Shown: one piece after another, positions 31,241 to 42,136 of the stretch
How positions within the stretch are numbered: the stretch's first letter is position 1
Layout of the letters: the number at the start of each line of letters is the position of its first letter
Source: Nageia nagi
Taxonomy: Eukaryota; Pinophyta
DNA: 64,000 nucleotides
Assembly: GCA_050084985.1 (NCBI GenBank)
Contig: JBITNC010000001.1
Span: 176,886,001 to 176,950,000, forward strand
Reading direction: 5' to 3'
Notes under the pieces: model-generated
Databases searched by the model: none
What the model saw: the letters and a program-made list of their open reading frames with translations, nothing else
Told to the model about the DNA's origin: nothing
Translations under genes and position numbers: made by a program

Positions 31241-33961
31241 AGATTCTCATCTACCTATTGAAAGATATTAAGGAAAGGAATCCAACCTAAGTTCTCTAAG
31301 AGCTCCTTAGTACCCTTATCAACTTGGAGCCTAGCAAGTTAGATGCAATTGAAAATGTCCAACATTATTTTCTCTATGAAAAAAATAATAAAAATAAGCC
31401 TAATTATTTAAATACCTACTCCTCATCAATTTAATCTTGATGGAGGAATTCTCAATGATAACCATTCAAATGAGGTGATATAGAATAAATCCCTCTTTCC
31501 ATGCTTGAAAAATTAATTTACTCCTTGTAATCAAGGAAGGTGATGGAGAAATTCTTATTAGCAATTCAGAAGTATTACCAAGTGCCCCCACCTCAACCAA
31601 AACACATGAAGGTATTGAATTGACTTTCCTCTTCATAGCATAGCTAAGCACATCATTCATGTAAAATTATATGCCATATCCTAAGGTATTCCACCTTGCA
31701 AAAAAAAAATTCTAAAATAAGTGCTATCTCAGCCACTTCTAATTAACATATATTCACCAAACCATAAGATCCATCATTGGCAATCAATCCCTCTCAGCCA
31801 CCCCCAAAGTTTGGATAGCTTGTTGTAAGTCCTTATGTTTATTATTTTATACTTGGATAATATTATATACTTTTGTTCTTATTATGGAATTTACTTAGCT
31901 GGTTGTGAGATTTTTTATCATGGTGGAGTTTCTTCCATAACCACTTTACCCTCTTTATGTTTTAAAGGTAGATGATCAAACCTTTGAATTTTATGGACTC
32001 TTTCAAAATTTAACTTATCAAATAACTTGAATAACAATTCAAATTTCTTACCTATAGGTTAGTTAATTATGGATTCCAATTTGATTACAACTTCTAATTG
32101 AACATCATACTCTTCATTCATCCAATCAAGTCTCTATTGTATCCCATTATTGAATGCATCAATTACATCCTTATTAATAATAACTTTCTCTAGTTCATGT
32201 GGCTAAGAATACACCTCTTGATCTTGTTGAACTTCTTCTTCTTAGTTCCTTTGATGCCTCCCTTTTTTTATATTTATAAATTCTTCTTCATGATAATCTT
32301 CCACCTCTACATATTATTCTTCTTGAAATGGTTGTTGTTATTTTTGATCCTAGCATAGTATTAATTCCTCTCTTTTCTATGATAAACAATTTATAATTTT
32401 TAGATCTAGAGGAAGATTATTATCCCTTTAAACTCCATCATTTCCAACTTCTATTACTTTCTATAGTATCTCTCTATCATGATAATATCTAATGCCTCCT
32501 CTAGTTTCCCCTTATCATGGAAATTTAGCCTAAGGGACTGAAGTATTTCTTTTGGAACTACTATTTTTATTGGCACATTATTATATGGTGACATATGGGA
32601 CTTCTTCATTACTTAAATAATAAACAGCATTCATTAGTTCTTTCTCAAGTTTGGATAAATAATCCTTTAATCTTACTTCCTTTACAATGCATTCTACATT
32701 TAGTTAAGGGGAAAGTATTTGTGGTGCTACTCTTTTCAATACCCCATTTAAATCATAAGTGCCTTCCAAAGTTAATGTTTCCAACAATTCTGAAAGATCA
32801 AATGGATTTTAACAAAAATGTTCAAGAATTGTAGCTTTTATATCCATCTTTAGCCTCTTTATTAATCATTCTTATTTTTTTGTATCTTCATGATATGATT
32901 GTTCACTAACCTCATAAATATTTTCCATGGTGTATTAGGAATAAGAAGAACCTTTTTTGTAACATTCTGAGTGCTTCTTCTGAGTGGTGCCCCTATAGGA
33001 CTCTTAGATCTAACAAGTCACTTCCTTCTCTTGCCATATGTAAGAAGGATTATTATTGGTTCAATTTATTTATCCATGTCTACAATACTCAAACATAATA
33101 TTAGTCTTATCAAAAAACCCTAAGGATTTTGGAACAACTAGTGGGAAAATAAAGTTGCAATATAAATATGTTGGGTTCACCAATTTGTTGATACTAAAAA
33201 ATGATTAAATAATTAATTTAATATCAATTATAGTTAAATAATAAGACAATTAAATAATAGTAAATAATAAAATTAACACATATGAGATTTAAGTACTTCT
33301 ATACTCTTGACCTATGAAATTTGGATTCAAATGAATACAAACTTATCGTTTACCTATTATGTGTAGATCACAACCCAAATCTGATCTCCATAGGATGAAG
33401 ATAACTCACTCATAGAATATGAACCTCCATTTACTAGGTGTAGCATACCAACATATCATAGTACATTGATGTACAATAATGCACCGACATACAAATCTTC
33501 TTCCTCAAATCATTTGGATTTGTGTGCATTATCAAGGTTGCTCACAAAGGTTATCAAACCTAATTATGAAATAGTGAATAAGGAATGCATTGATCTCAAT
33601 AGGACAAATACAATCTTTATAGGTGACATAAAAATACATTGAACAAGATAAATGTAATAAGTGTATCAATGCATCTATTAAGGCTCAAACATGATTAATG
33701 TCACATCATTCTTCACTTTAAATAGATGAAAGGTTTACATGTGGGCCAAGACCACCACTTGGCTTCATGCTCCTTGGACTTATCATCAAAAGAAAATAGA
33801 AAAAAGTGAAATTACACTTTTTCTACACACATAGTAAAATAAATAATTTAATTAGAATAATACTTAGATACCTAAAATATAATTTTTAATTAAATAATAA
33901 TCAAATTTAGGTATTAATAGATATGTTTCTTATAATTTTTTGTAAAATATAAAATATTAAA

Positions 33962-33964
<3 letters not shown>
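31241..33964. other. Decayed repeat DNA without a recognisable gene
   Basis: The - strand has fragments with moderately long, charged translations (for example around 32200-31900), but no domain that I recognise. Nothing on the + strand stands out. Confidence 0.4.

Positions 33965-34016
<52 letters not shown>
33965..34016. repeat. (AC)n microsatellite, about 26 units
   Basis: A nearly uninterrupted CA/AC dinucleotide run of 52 bp, likely polymorphic in length. Confidence 0.95.
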
Positions 34017-34017
<1 letters not shown>

Positions 34018-35771
34018 CATATTCTTTGAGATATTTCAACAAAACATCCCTTATTCTCTTTAAGTTCATGAGGAATTGCATAAGAGTATTTTTAGCTTGA
34101 GCATCTTTTAGTTGGCATTCAATATCATTTGATTTTGTAGCCATAATAATAATTCTAGTAAGGTTTTAGTTATTGGGAAGAATTCTTATATCTATAATTA
34201 TATTTAATCATCCTCTAACTTATCTTTTTACGATAGCAAATAAATTGTAGGCTTTTTGTAACTATTAATATAAACCTTCCAAATCAACATTGATATTGAT
34301 TTTACTAGAATCTATATTATTTTCTTATGAAATTTCATTAAACTTGATATTCATTTACTTGTAAAATTTATTATTGTTGTTTTATATTTTTATACTTATT
34401 TATATTGTGATCCTTTACCAAAAAGAAATCACAATACTCATTCTATAGCAATGAGAAAACACATTGTTGAAATCTTAATCTTGAGATTCTTCTATATTAT
34501 ATGTAGAAGGAATTCTAAAATTCTCTTAGATAGTTTAAGAAGTTTATACTATTGTTCCTACCTTTTATTGGTTTTAATTAAAATAATATGGAGTTTTACT
34601 TCAGGAAATATAATATAATATTTTTTAAAAATCATTTTTTTTTTTAAATTGTATCTTTCATTACTTGGAGTAATAGAAGAATGAAAATTCAATTTCCCAA
34701 TTCTAAGACATATTTTTAAGACTCAAAAGCCTCATCATGAATCATAAACAAAGTTTCTTTTGAGTTTAGTCTTACTAGATTTCTGAAAAAAATCAATAAA
34801 TATTTTATAATTCTTGAATATTATTTTTAGATAATTTATTTTCTATACTTATGTGTTATTGATTAAATTTAAATGCAAAATAATGCATATATTATTAGAG
34901 TTTCTCTTTATTTGATTAAGATCAATAATACATTATTAGAGTTTCCAACTATGTTGACTTTGAGATGATATATAAAAGTTAAATTTAGGAGTCTAAAATT
35001 TAAAATTGAGATTTTAAAGTAAATTGTATGCCATCCACAAAGCTTTAGGTAAAGAACTTAACTAAAAGATTATCATCATGTGATAAAAAAATACAAGCAT
35101 TTTGAAAGAAAGGATATTGATAGGATCTTCTTTCCCTCTAAAAGGTTAGAACTTTGAACATTCAAATTTCAAGGGAGGATATGGATGTTTGGATCATGTT
35201 TCCCTCTAAAATATTAGAACATTAGACATTAAAATAATGATTCAAAATATCTTACAATTTATGTTCAAATCTTACCCCTTTAATAACAAAGAACATGATA
35301 CTAAATCTTATTGGTTGATAGCAAGTGTGATCAAGGTTAGATGCAAGTCCTAGGTGACTTTGACAAAAGAGTTGTCCCTTGGTAATGGAATCTAAGCTAA
35401 AGAAACCCATATGAAAGGGTGGTTTTACATTTAAAAAAAAATCTAATGATAATGGTGAATCCATTAATATGTCATAGTTAAAATGATCACTAACCCCTCA
35501 TTAGTAGAATATATGTGTCCTTTATATTCATTTGTAATCAAATGATTTATTCTTGATAGCTACTATTTATGTTATCGATGAGGGTATACAATTATGCAAC
35601 AAAGATATATTGTAGAGCTAATTAATAAGTCAAAATATGGATCACTTTTATTAGATAAGAGGTAGGAATAAACTTGTAAAGAGTGGATTTATTACATGTA
35701 TTGCAAAAAATGTTATAGTCGTATGATCAGGACATGATGGGATGAAATGGTTGAGATTTTTCTTATTGTAA
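34017..35771. other. AT-rich intergenic DNA, no gene
   Basis: I see nothing coding. There is an imperfect duplication around 35110-35210, where TTTCCCTCTAAAA-TTAGAAC occurs twice about 70 bp apart. Confidence 0.5.
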
Positions 35772-35776
35772 ATACA
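35772..35776. repeat. Target-site duplication ATACA (left copy) of the chromovirus-like element
   Basis: Identical to 41250-41254. Confidence 0.92.
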
Positions 35777-36909
35777 TGATCTAAAAATTTGGATCCCATC
35801 AACATTCAATAATCTCCATTTTAGTGTGTTCATTGTGTTCATCTTATCTTCAGCTTTTCGATGCTTCTTTCAGATCGAGAATCCGAGTTCGTATGTGAAA
35901 GTTATGGCCTTAAGTCTATTTTGAGTATTTTTGAAAAAAAAAAATCAAAAAAATATGGCAAGACCCGCCTGCCACCATGGAGGCCACGCAGGAGGAGGAG
36001 GACCCGCTAGACCACATCATGACAGACTCGCCTGCCATGTAGGCTACTTGACCTATGTGTACCACCATGTCTGACCTGCCTGACCCCCAACCTGCCACAT
36101 CAACCGCATGTTGACCTATTTGATCGTGTGACCTGCCAAACCGTGCACACAACCTGCCAACCTGCCTTGACCTATGTGGCAAGCCTACCCAGTCAGCCTA
36201 GCCACTGGTCAACCAAGTTTGACTTCATCCTAGAATGCACCACATATCGCCACCACAGCGCACCCACCTATTTTTAAGTTATTTTAACATATTTTGGCAT
36301 TTCTAAGGTTTTTGTTGCGATTTTTGATTCATTTAAAGTCCTATTTTTAGGCTGAGTTTATCCTATAGCCTGCAACAGTCTAGAAAGCATATTTTTTAGT
36401 TTCAGAGCTCATTTTTGGGAGATTTTTGCAACTAATTGAGCCCAAATTTGATAGGAAGATCAAGAAGGATAATGGGTATCTAAAAATGTATTTTTTTTCC
36501 AGATTTCCTAGTTGTAATTCTCTCCAATTTTAGCTCCAAAAATTGTATAAAAGGGGAGCAAATTAGACAGAAGGAGAGAGAGAAGGAGGATTTCGGAAGT
36601 GTTTCAATTTTGTTGTGATTTTCAGAGCTAGGAGTGTATTGTGAATGTGAGAGGAGGTTTTGAAGGATCTTGGAGGCCTTGTAAAGTGATTCCCCCATTG
36701 ATAGTAGAGAGCTTTTGAGCTGGATGTAGCCCACACTGGGTGAACCAAGATAAATCTTGCTTGTCTCTTCTTTGGTGAATGCTTTTCTCTTCTCTGTGTT
36801 TACAATTTATTTTTCTAAATTTCTTTTACAAGCACTTAAATATTTTAAGTGTGAAATGATTCATTTGAAGAGGTTAATGTGAAGTTTTAATCTTACTATT
36901 TATGGATCA
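35777..36909 (+). repeat. 5' LTR of the chromovirus-like element
   Basis: It aligns end to end with 40116-41249. It has lost more CpG than the 3' copy (for example ACCACATCATGA against ACCACGTCGTGA). A TATA box TATAAAAG lies at 36546-36553. Confidence 0.94.
36546..36553 (+). promoter_or_regulatory. TATA box in the 5' LTR
   Basis: TATAAAAG followed by GGGAGCAAATT, in the middle of the LTR as expected for a U3/R boundary. It is repeated at 40885-40892. Confidence 0.65.
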
Positions 36910-36913
36910 AGTT

Positions 36914-36925
36914 TGGTATCAGAGC
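36914..36925 (+). other. Primer-binding site (initiator tRNA-Met)
   Basis: TGGTATCAGAGC, a perfect match to the standard plant LTR-retrotransposon site complementary to tRNA-iMet, 4 bp after the LTR. Confidence 0.9.
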
Positions 36926-36990
36926 AAGTTGAATCATTGGGATAACCTCTATTTTTGAGATTGTTGTTGGTGTTTGGAAAGTGTTCTTGC

Positions 36991-37905
36991 ATGTATACCA
37001 GGTCACAAAGCAAGAAAGGAGAAGGAGAATTTGTGGAGGAGGATCCAAAAATTGGTTCTAGAGTTTGGCTAAAGAAGCAAAGACAGCTTGGAGCCATGGC
37101 CAATGAAGGAGGGTCTAATGTGGAGAAGCAAATTGCTGATCTTGCCACAATGTTCCAGAAAATGTCTCTACAATTCCAACATTTTCAAGAACAACAATAC
37201 AAGAAAAATGAAGGTGAAACTAGTGAAAGTAATAAAATTGATAATGATGTTACACATAGTGTTTTTCATAGTTCTCCTTTGAAATTGAAAGTTAAATTTG
37301 ATTTGCCTACTTTTATTGGAGAAGTAAATGCTGAGAAATTAGACCATTGGATTAAACAAATTGAAGTATATTGTAGAGTTGAAAGAATTGTAAGAGATGA
37401 GGATAAAATCCAATTAGCAACTCTTAAAATGAGCGGTAATGCACTTGTTTGGTGGGAAAGTTATTTACAAAGTAAGAATGAATCTATTCAAGCTTGTATT
37501 GCTTCTTGGTCTCATTTTGTACAATTGCTTAGAAATCAATTTTATCCTTTGGGTTATCGGCAAAAGGCAATCATGGAATGGCAAACTTTTCATCAAGGCA
37601 AAGGACAAAGTGTGCAAGAGTACACTACAAAATTTCGAAGAAGAGCTACAATGCTAGGTATTCCTCTTGATTCCCAAGATACTCTTCTTAAGTATATTGG
37701 TGGTTTGCATAATTATTTAAGGCATACAATTTTGATGTTTGATCCAAATGATTTGGATAAAGTTTGTGTACAAGCTACTCACTTAGAAGAAAGGGAAAAA
37801 TTTGTTAAGGATGGTAAAAAGAACAATACTTCCAATATCAATAGTAATAATGATAAAGAAAAGGAGAAAAAGAAAACTATGTCCACTACACAAAAAAAAG
37901 TCTAA
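36991..37905 (+). CDS. gag: Gag protein of the chromovirus-like element, lacking its zinc knuckle in frame
   Basis: The frame is open from 36955. I prefer the Met at 36991 (MYTRSQSKKG), which gives 304 residues and matches the gag start style at 15306. A helical, Gln-rich N-terminal stretch is followed by the retrotransposon gag core: KFDLPTFIGEVNAEKLDHWI, IQLATLKMSGNALVWWESY and FYPLGYRQKAIMEWQTF. The zinc knuckle CX2CX4HX4C (37913-37954) lies in the +1 frame, just after a run of eight A at 37893-37900. One extra A there ends this frame early. A +1 frameshift signal is possible, but mutation is simpler because a second frame change follows at about 38510. Confidence 0.8.
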   Translation: MYTRSQSKKGEGEFVEEDPKIGSRVWLKKQRQLGAMANEGGSNVEKQIADLATMFQKMSLQFQHFQEQQYKKNEGETSESNKIDNDVTHSVFHSSPLKLKVKFDLPTFIGEVNAEKLDHWIKQIEVYCRVERIVRDEDKIQLATLKMSGNALVWWESYLQSKNESIQACIASWSHFVQLLRNQFYPLGYRQKAIMEWQTFHQGKGQSVQEYTTKFRRRATMLGIPLDSQDTLLKYIGGLHNYLRHTILMFDPNDLDKVCVQATHLEEREKFVKDGKKNNTSNINSNNDKEKEKKKTMSTTQKKV

Positions 37906-38898
37906 AGATGTATGTGCACATTGTCAAAAAGAAGGTCATGTAGAGGCTAAATGTTGGAAATTGCATCCTAAATTATGCCCTAAACTTAAAGGTCAAAGAA
38001 AGCAAACAAATATTGTTACTTGTGAAATTGAAGATGGTTCAGATGTAGATGAGAAAATGACATGTATGGCTTTGCATAATACACCTAATGAAGATGATGA
38101 AAAGAAGAAAATTGAACTTTTTCACATCAAGGTGCAAGCTAAGAAGACTAGGATTGATACATTGTTTGATTCTGGATCTCAAGCTAATTTGATTGCAGAA
38201 AAGTATGTCAAATCACTCGCACTCACTACTCAACCCCATCCAAACCCATATCCATTGGGATGGGTTAATAACAATTCAAAGTTGAAAGTAACACAACAAT
38301 GCAATTTGCAATTTGGGATTAACAGGGATTACATTGATGAAGTTTTACTTGATGTTGTTCCTTTGGATATTTGTGGGATTGTGCTTGGTAGTCCTTATCT
38401 ATGGGAAAGAGATGCTTTATTTTATAGAAAGGAAAACAAATATAGACTCATTAAAGATGGAATTGAATACATGGTTAGTGTTCATCAAAGCAAGAAAAGG
38501 ATATTTCTTTGATTACTGCAGGACAAGCAAAGAAACTAATCAATACAGGACAAATGTTTATACTTGCAATGGTGAAATCTCAAGATGAAGTGGAAATCAT
38601 AAAGGCACTTGATGATTGTGAACCACAATACAAAGAAGAAGTTAAAGAGGTAATTTTTGAATTTGAAGATTTATTTCAAGTACCTAAAGAACTTCCACCT
38701 AAAAGAGATATACAACATGAGATTCAATTACATCCTGATGTTGCACTTCCTAATATTGGCTTGTATAGAAATTCTATGTTGGAAAATGAAAAAATTAAGA
38801 AACAAGTCAAGGAATTGTTAGATCAAGGAGTCATTAGACCTAGCACATCACCATGTGGATCTCCTATTGTTATAATTCCAAAGAAAGATGGAACTTAG
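37906..38898 (+). pseudogene. Zinc knuckle, protease and RT N-terminal part
   Basis: In the +1 frame come CAHCQKEGHVEAKC (zinc knuckle) and LFDSGSQANLI (protease, with Asp-Ser-Gly in place of the more common Asp-Thr-Gly). The frame then changes back near 38510 for ITAGQAKKLINTGQ and the RT lead-in LLDQGVIRPSTSPCGSPIVI, then PKKDGT. A TGG-to-TAG stop at 38896-38898 follows. Everything of RT beyond the first finger, including the YxDD box, is missing. Confidence 0.82.
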
Positions 38899-39300
38899 CG
38901 TAAAGTGTTTGAAGTTTTAAGGGAAGCAAAACTCTATTTGAAAATGTCTAAGTGTGAGTTTGTCAGGAAAAGTTTAATCTATCTTGGCTACATTGTAGGT
39001 GAAGGTCAATTGAGGATAGATCTTGCAAAAATTGAGGCTATGTTGAAATGGCCTACTCCCACTAATGTAATAGAGACTAGGAGTTTTCTTGGGGTAGTAT
39101 AATATTTACGCAAGTTTATTGCTAACTTTTCTTACATGGCTTCTCCGCTTCATGCTCTTATAGGAAAGAGTCATGGATTTCAGTGGGGAGGAAAAGAACA
39201 ACATGCTTTTGATTTGCTTAAAAAGAAAATCAGTCAAGCTCCAGTACTTGCTTTGTCTAATTTTTAGAAACCTTTTGAAATTGAAATAGTTACTAGTGTT
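38899..39300 (+). pseudogene. RT thumb/connection joined to the start of RNase H, palm deleted
   Basis: Directly after PKKDGT the sequence jumps to VFEVLREAKLYLKMSKCEF, LGYIVGEGQLRID and RSFLGVV, that is, the thumb and connection that normally lie about 120 residues later. It then runs into KFIANFSYMASPLHALI and PVLALSNF, the start of RNase H, and stops shortly after PFEIE. The join shows a clean internal deletion of the catalytic palm. Confidence 0.8.
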
Positions 39301-39885
39301 GTGATTCTGCAAAATAGTTCTTTAATGCATGATGAGTATAAAGAACAATATGTGGTTGATCCTGATTTCCAAAATGTATATCAAAGATTGAGTCTTGGTA
39401 ATGAGGTTGAAAATCATAACTGTCATTTGCATGATGGATTACTTTTTCATTTGGGTAAACTTTGTATTCCTAATGGTGAGAGAAATGATTTGATTAGGGA
39501 AGCTCATATTTCTCGTATTTCAGGACACTTTGGTGTTGGGAAAACTCTTGCTAATCTACAAAGGTATTGTTATTGGCCTAAAATGCAAGAAAATGTATCC
39601 AGGTATAAAGAGAAGCATGATCGTCATCAGGTGGATCATGAATTTCAGGTTGGGGATCAGGTATGGCTTCATCTCAACAAGGAGAGACGACATGGTAAGG
39701 GAAGAAAGTTGAAACCAATAAGGTATGGTCCATTTACCATTATTGATCAAGTTGGGGATAATGCATTTCGGTTAGACTTGCCACCCTATATGCAAATGTA
39801 TTCTATTATTAATGTTGAGAACTTGAAGTTGTATGAACCAGCCTTAGTTGCAGAAGATACAGAGGTTATGTTACCGTCAATTTGA
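39301..39885 (+). pseudogene. Integrase with the catalytic core deleted
   Basis: An open stretch of 194 residues begins in the pre-integrase region (YVVDPDFQNVYQRLSL). It contains the zinc-binding half HISRISGHFGVGKTLANL and YCYWPKMQENVSRY, then jumps at once to EKHDRHQVDHEFQVGDQVWL, RYGPFTIIDQVGDNAFRLDL and INVENLKLYEP, the C-terminal DNA-binding part. The DDE core, about 200 residues, is absent. The reading frame is kept through the deletion. Confidence 0.85.
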
Positions 39886-40075
39886 GGATTTAGCCCCTGA
39901 GCACATGAATGTGTTGGTAGAGGATGCAGTATTGGAAAAGAAGCAATGATCATCACGTAGTGGCATACATGAGGTGTGGCGTATTAGAATGAAGGGCCAA
40001 CATCCACACAAGGCCAAGTGGTATGTAGTTGATTGGGTGAGGGAGCTCTACCCTCATCTCATTCCATCATCCTAA
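39886..40075 (+). pseudogene. Chromodomain-like C-terminal tail of integrase
   Basis: After the stop at 39883-39885 the same region continues with VEDAVLEKKQ, then SRSGIHEVWRIRMKGQHPHKAKWY, then WVRELYPHL. The aromatic, MKG and AKWY spacing is that of the chromodomain-like module of plant chromoviruses, which directs integration to certain chromatin (known for the family). It has one internal stop and is not continuous with the preceding frame. Confidence 0.6.
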
Positions 40076-40103
40076 ATGCTTTTGGGGACAAAAGCTCTCT
40101 CTC

Positions 40104-40115
40104 AGTGGGGAGGAA
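40104..40115 (+). other. Polypurine tract of the chromovirus-like element
   Basis: AGTGGGGAGGAA directly before the 3' LTR. Confidence 0.88.
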
Positions 40116-41249
40116 TGATCTAAAAATTTGGATCCCTTCAACATTCAATAATCTCCATTTCATTGTGTTCATTGTGTTCATCTTATCTTCAGCTTTCCAA
40201 TGCTTCTTTCGGATTGAGAATCCGAGTCCGTATGTGAAAGTTATGGCCTTAAGTCTATTTTGAGTATTTTTGAAAAAATAAAAAAAATAAAAAAATATGG
40301 CGGGACCCGCCCGCCACCGTGGAGGCCATGCAGGAGGAGGAGGACCCGCCAGACCACGTCGTGATAAACCCGCCTACCATGTAGGCTGCTTGACCTACGT
40401 GTACCACCGTGTCTGACCTGCCTGACACCTGCCCTGCCACATCAGCTGCATGTTGACCTATTTGACTATGCGACCTACCAAACCCGCACGTGTGACCAGC
40501 CAACCCGCCTTGACCTGCATGGCAAGCCCACCCAGTCAGCCTAGCCACCGGTCAACCAAGTTTGACTTTGTCCTAGAATGTGCCACATGTCGCCACCACA
40601 GCACACCTGCCTGTTTTTAAGTTATTTTAACATATTTTGGCATTTCTAAGGTTTTTATTACGATTTTTGATTCATTTAAAGTCCTATTTTTGGGCTGGGT
40701 TTATCCTACAGCCTGCAACAGTCCAGAGAGCATTTTTTAGTTTTAGAGCTCATTTTTGGAAGATTTTTGCAACCAATTGAGCCCAAATTTGATAGGAAGA
40801 TCAAGGAGGATAATGGGTATCTAAAAATGTATTTTTTTTTCCAAATTTCCTAGTAATTCTCTCCAATTTTAGCTCCAAAAATTGTATAAAAGGGGAGCAA
40901 ATTGGACAGAAGGAGAGAGAGAAGGAGGATTTTAGGAAGTGTTTCAGTTTTGTTGTGATTTTCAGAGCTGAGAGTGTATTGTGAATGTGAGAGGAGGTTT
41001 TGAAGGATCTTGGAGGCCTTGTAAAGTAATTCCCCCATTGATTGTAAAGAGCTTTTGAGCTGGATGTAGCCCACACTGGGTGAACCAGGATAAATCTTGC
41101 TTGTCTCTTCTTTGGTGAATGCTTTTCTCTTCTCTGTGTTTACAATTTATTTTCCTAAATTTCTTTTACAAGCACTTAAATATATTAAGTGTGAAATGAT
41201 TCATTTGAAGAGGTTAATGTGAAGTTTTAATCTTACTGTTTATGGATCA
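40116..41249 (+). repeat. 3' LTR of the chromovirus-like element
   Basis: It is colinear with 35777-36909 and retains more CpG. A TATA box TATAAAAG lies at 40885-40892. It ends TATGGATCA. Confidence 0.94.
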
Positions 41250-41254
41250 ATACA
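41250..41254. repeat. Target-site duplication ATACA (right copy)
   Basis: Identical to 35772-35776. Confidence 0.92.
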
Positions 41255-42136
41255 TGAAAATGGAATTATATTTATGAAGCATTGAGGGCTAAGTGGACTA
41301 GGAACCTTAAGAAGCAATAAGTTAATATTTAATTCATTAACTATTTGACTTGAAGACATCTTGATGTTGGACTAAGAAATTATGAAAATAAAAAATTTGC
41401 ATCATAAATGTAGAGACTTGATTGAATAAAAGGTTTGGATTTCACGATAAATTACTAACTATATTATTGTTGATGGTTAAAGAATTATTGATGTATTTCT
41501 AATCATAAATATTATTTTATTGAGTTAAATCATTTATAATCAATAACGACCATAAATATAATTTTAAAATTATGAAAAATTTAAAAATTGAAAACTTTAA
41601 ACTACCCCACCCTTCAACTTTCTTATCCCGCAATTCATTATTATTTTATATTTTTTAAAATAAATATATTTTTACTTTCGAATTTTTTCTCTTTATTTCA
41701 AGTTTATTTTGACCTCATGATATTTTAGGATGTGTTAACAAAGAAATTCTCGCAAGGATGGTTTATCGAGATCCCTTTCAGTTATTTGCCTTCCAAGCTC
41801 GTGCACAGAACGAGTCGGAGCACAGCGGAACAGCATTTAATGAATCAAGGTAAGCCATTGGAATATCCATATTCAGGGAGTTTGTGTTGGTAGGCTATGA
41901 TGACAAAGAGCTTTCTGGTACGGAAATCGATTTTTCCTGTGTGTGCACACCCTGAATACACAGATCTTCCAACAGCGCTGCTTAAATTGGCTTAGAACCC
42001 AAAAATCTTAGAATTTTTATAATGGGTTTGTTGAAATCCCCGAATGAGAATGGAGGTTCCACCTCTGAAGATCCAAGTTCAAATGGTGCAGGATTCTGGG
42101 TAATTTGATTTTAAGGGTAGGGGCACTGCCATTGTC
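41255..42136 (+). promoter_or_regulatory. Upstream region of the PPR gene, with a possible 5' exon
   Basis: The first 430 bp are AT-rich repeat-like DNA. From about 41730 the composition becomes gene-like. An ATG at 41759 opens 31 codons that run straight into a consensus splice donor (AAG/GTAAGC, cut after 41849) with a stop immediately beyond it. An acceptor-like GGTGCAG lies at about 42085-42091. This could be a 5' exon and a leader intron of the PPR gene. Transcript data would be needed. Confidence 0.35.

Larger units (their letters stand above)
35777..41249 (+). mobile_element. Ty3/gypsy chromovirus-like element, deletion derivative
   Basis: The element is 5,473 bp with LTRs of 1,133 and 1,134 bp, perfect inverted LTR ends (TGATC...GATCA), an ATACA duplication, an initiator-tRNA-Met primer site and a classical polypurine tract. 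The interior is only 3.2 kb. Gag is open, but the pol region has lost the RT palm, most of RNase H and the integrase core, each removed with flanking parts left joined. A chromodomain-like tail remains at the 3' end, which suggests the chromovirus branch of Ty3/gypsy. It cannot replicate alone. Confidence 0.93.

Noticed and set aside
33914-34144. 76-codon - strand frame with a run of Cys-Val
   Set aside because: It is a translation of the (AC)n microsatellite.
35916-36182. Open frames on the - strand in the GC-rich part of the chromovirus-like LTR (also 40255-40548)
   Set aside because: They lie inside LTRs on the antisense strand and are duplicated only as part of the LTR. No domain.
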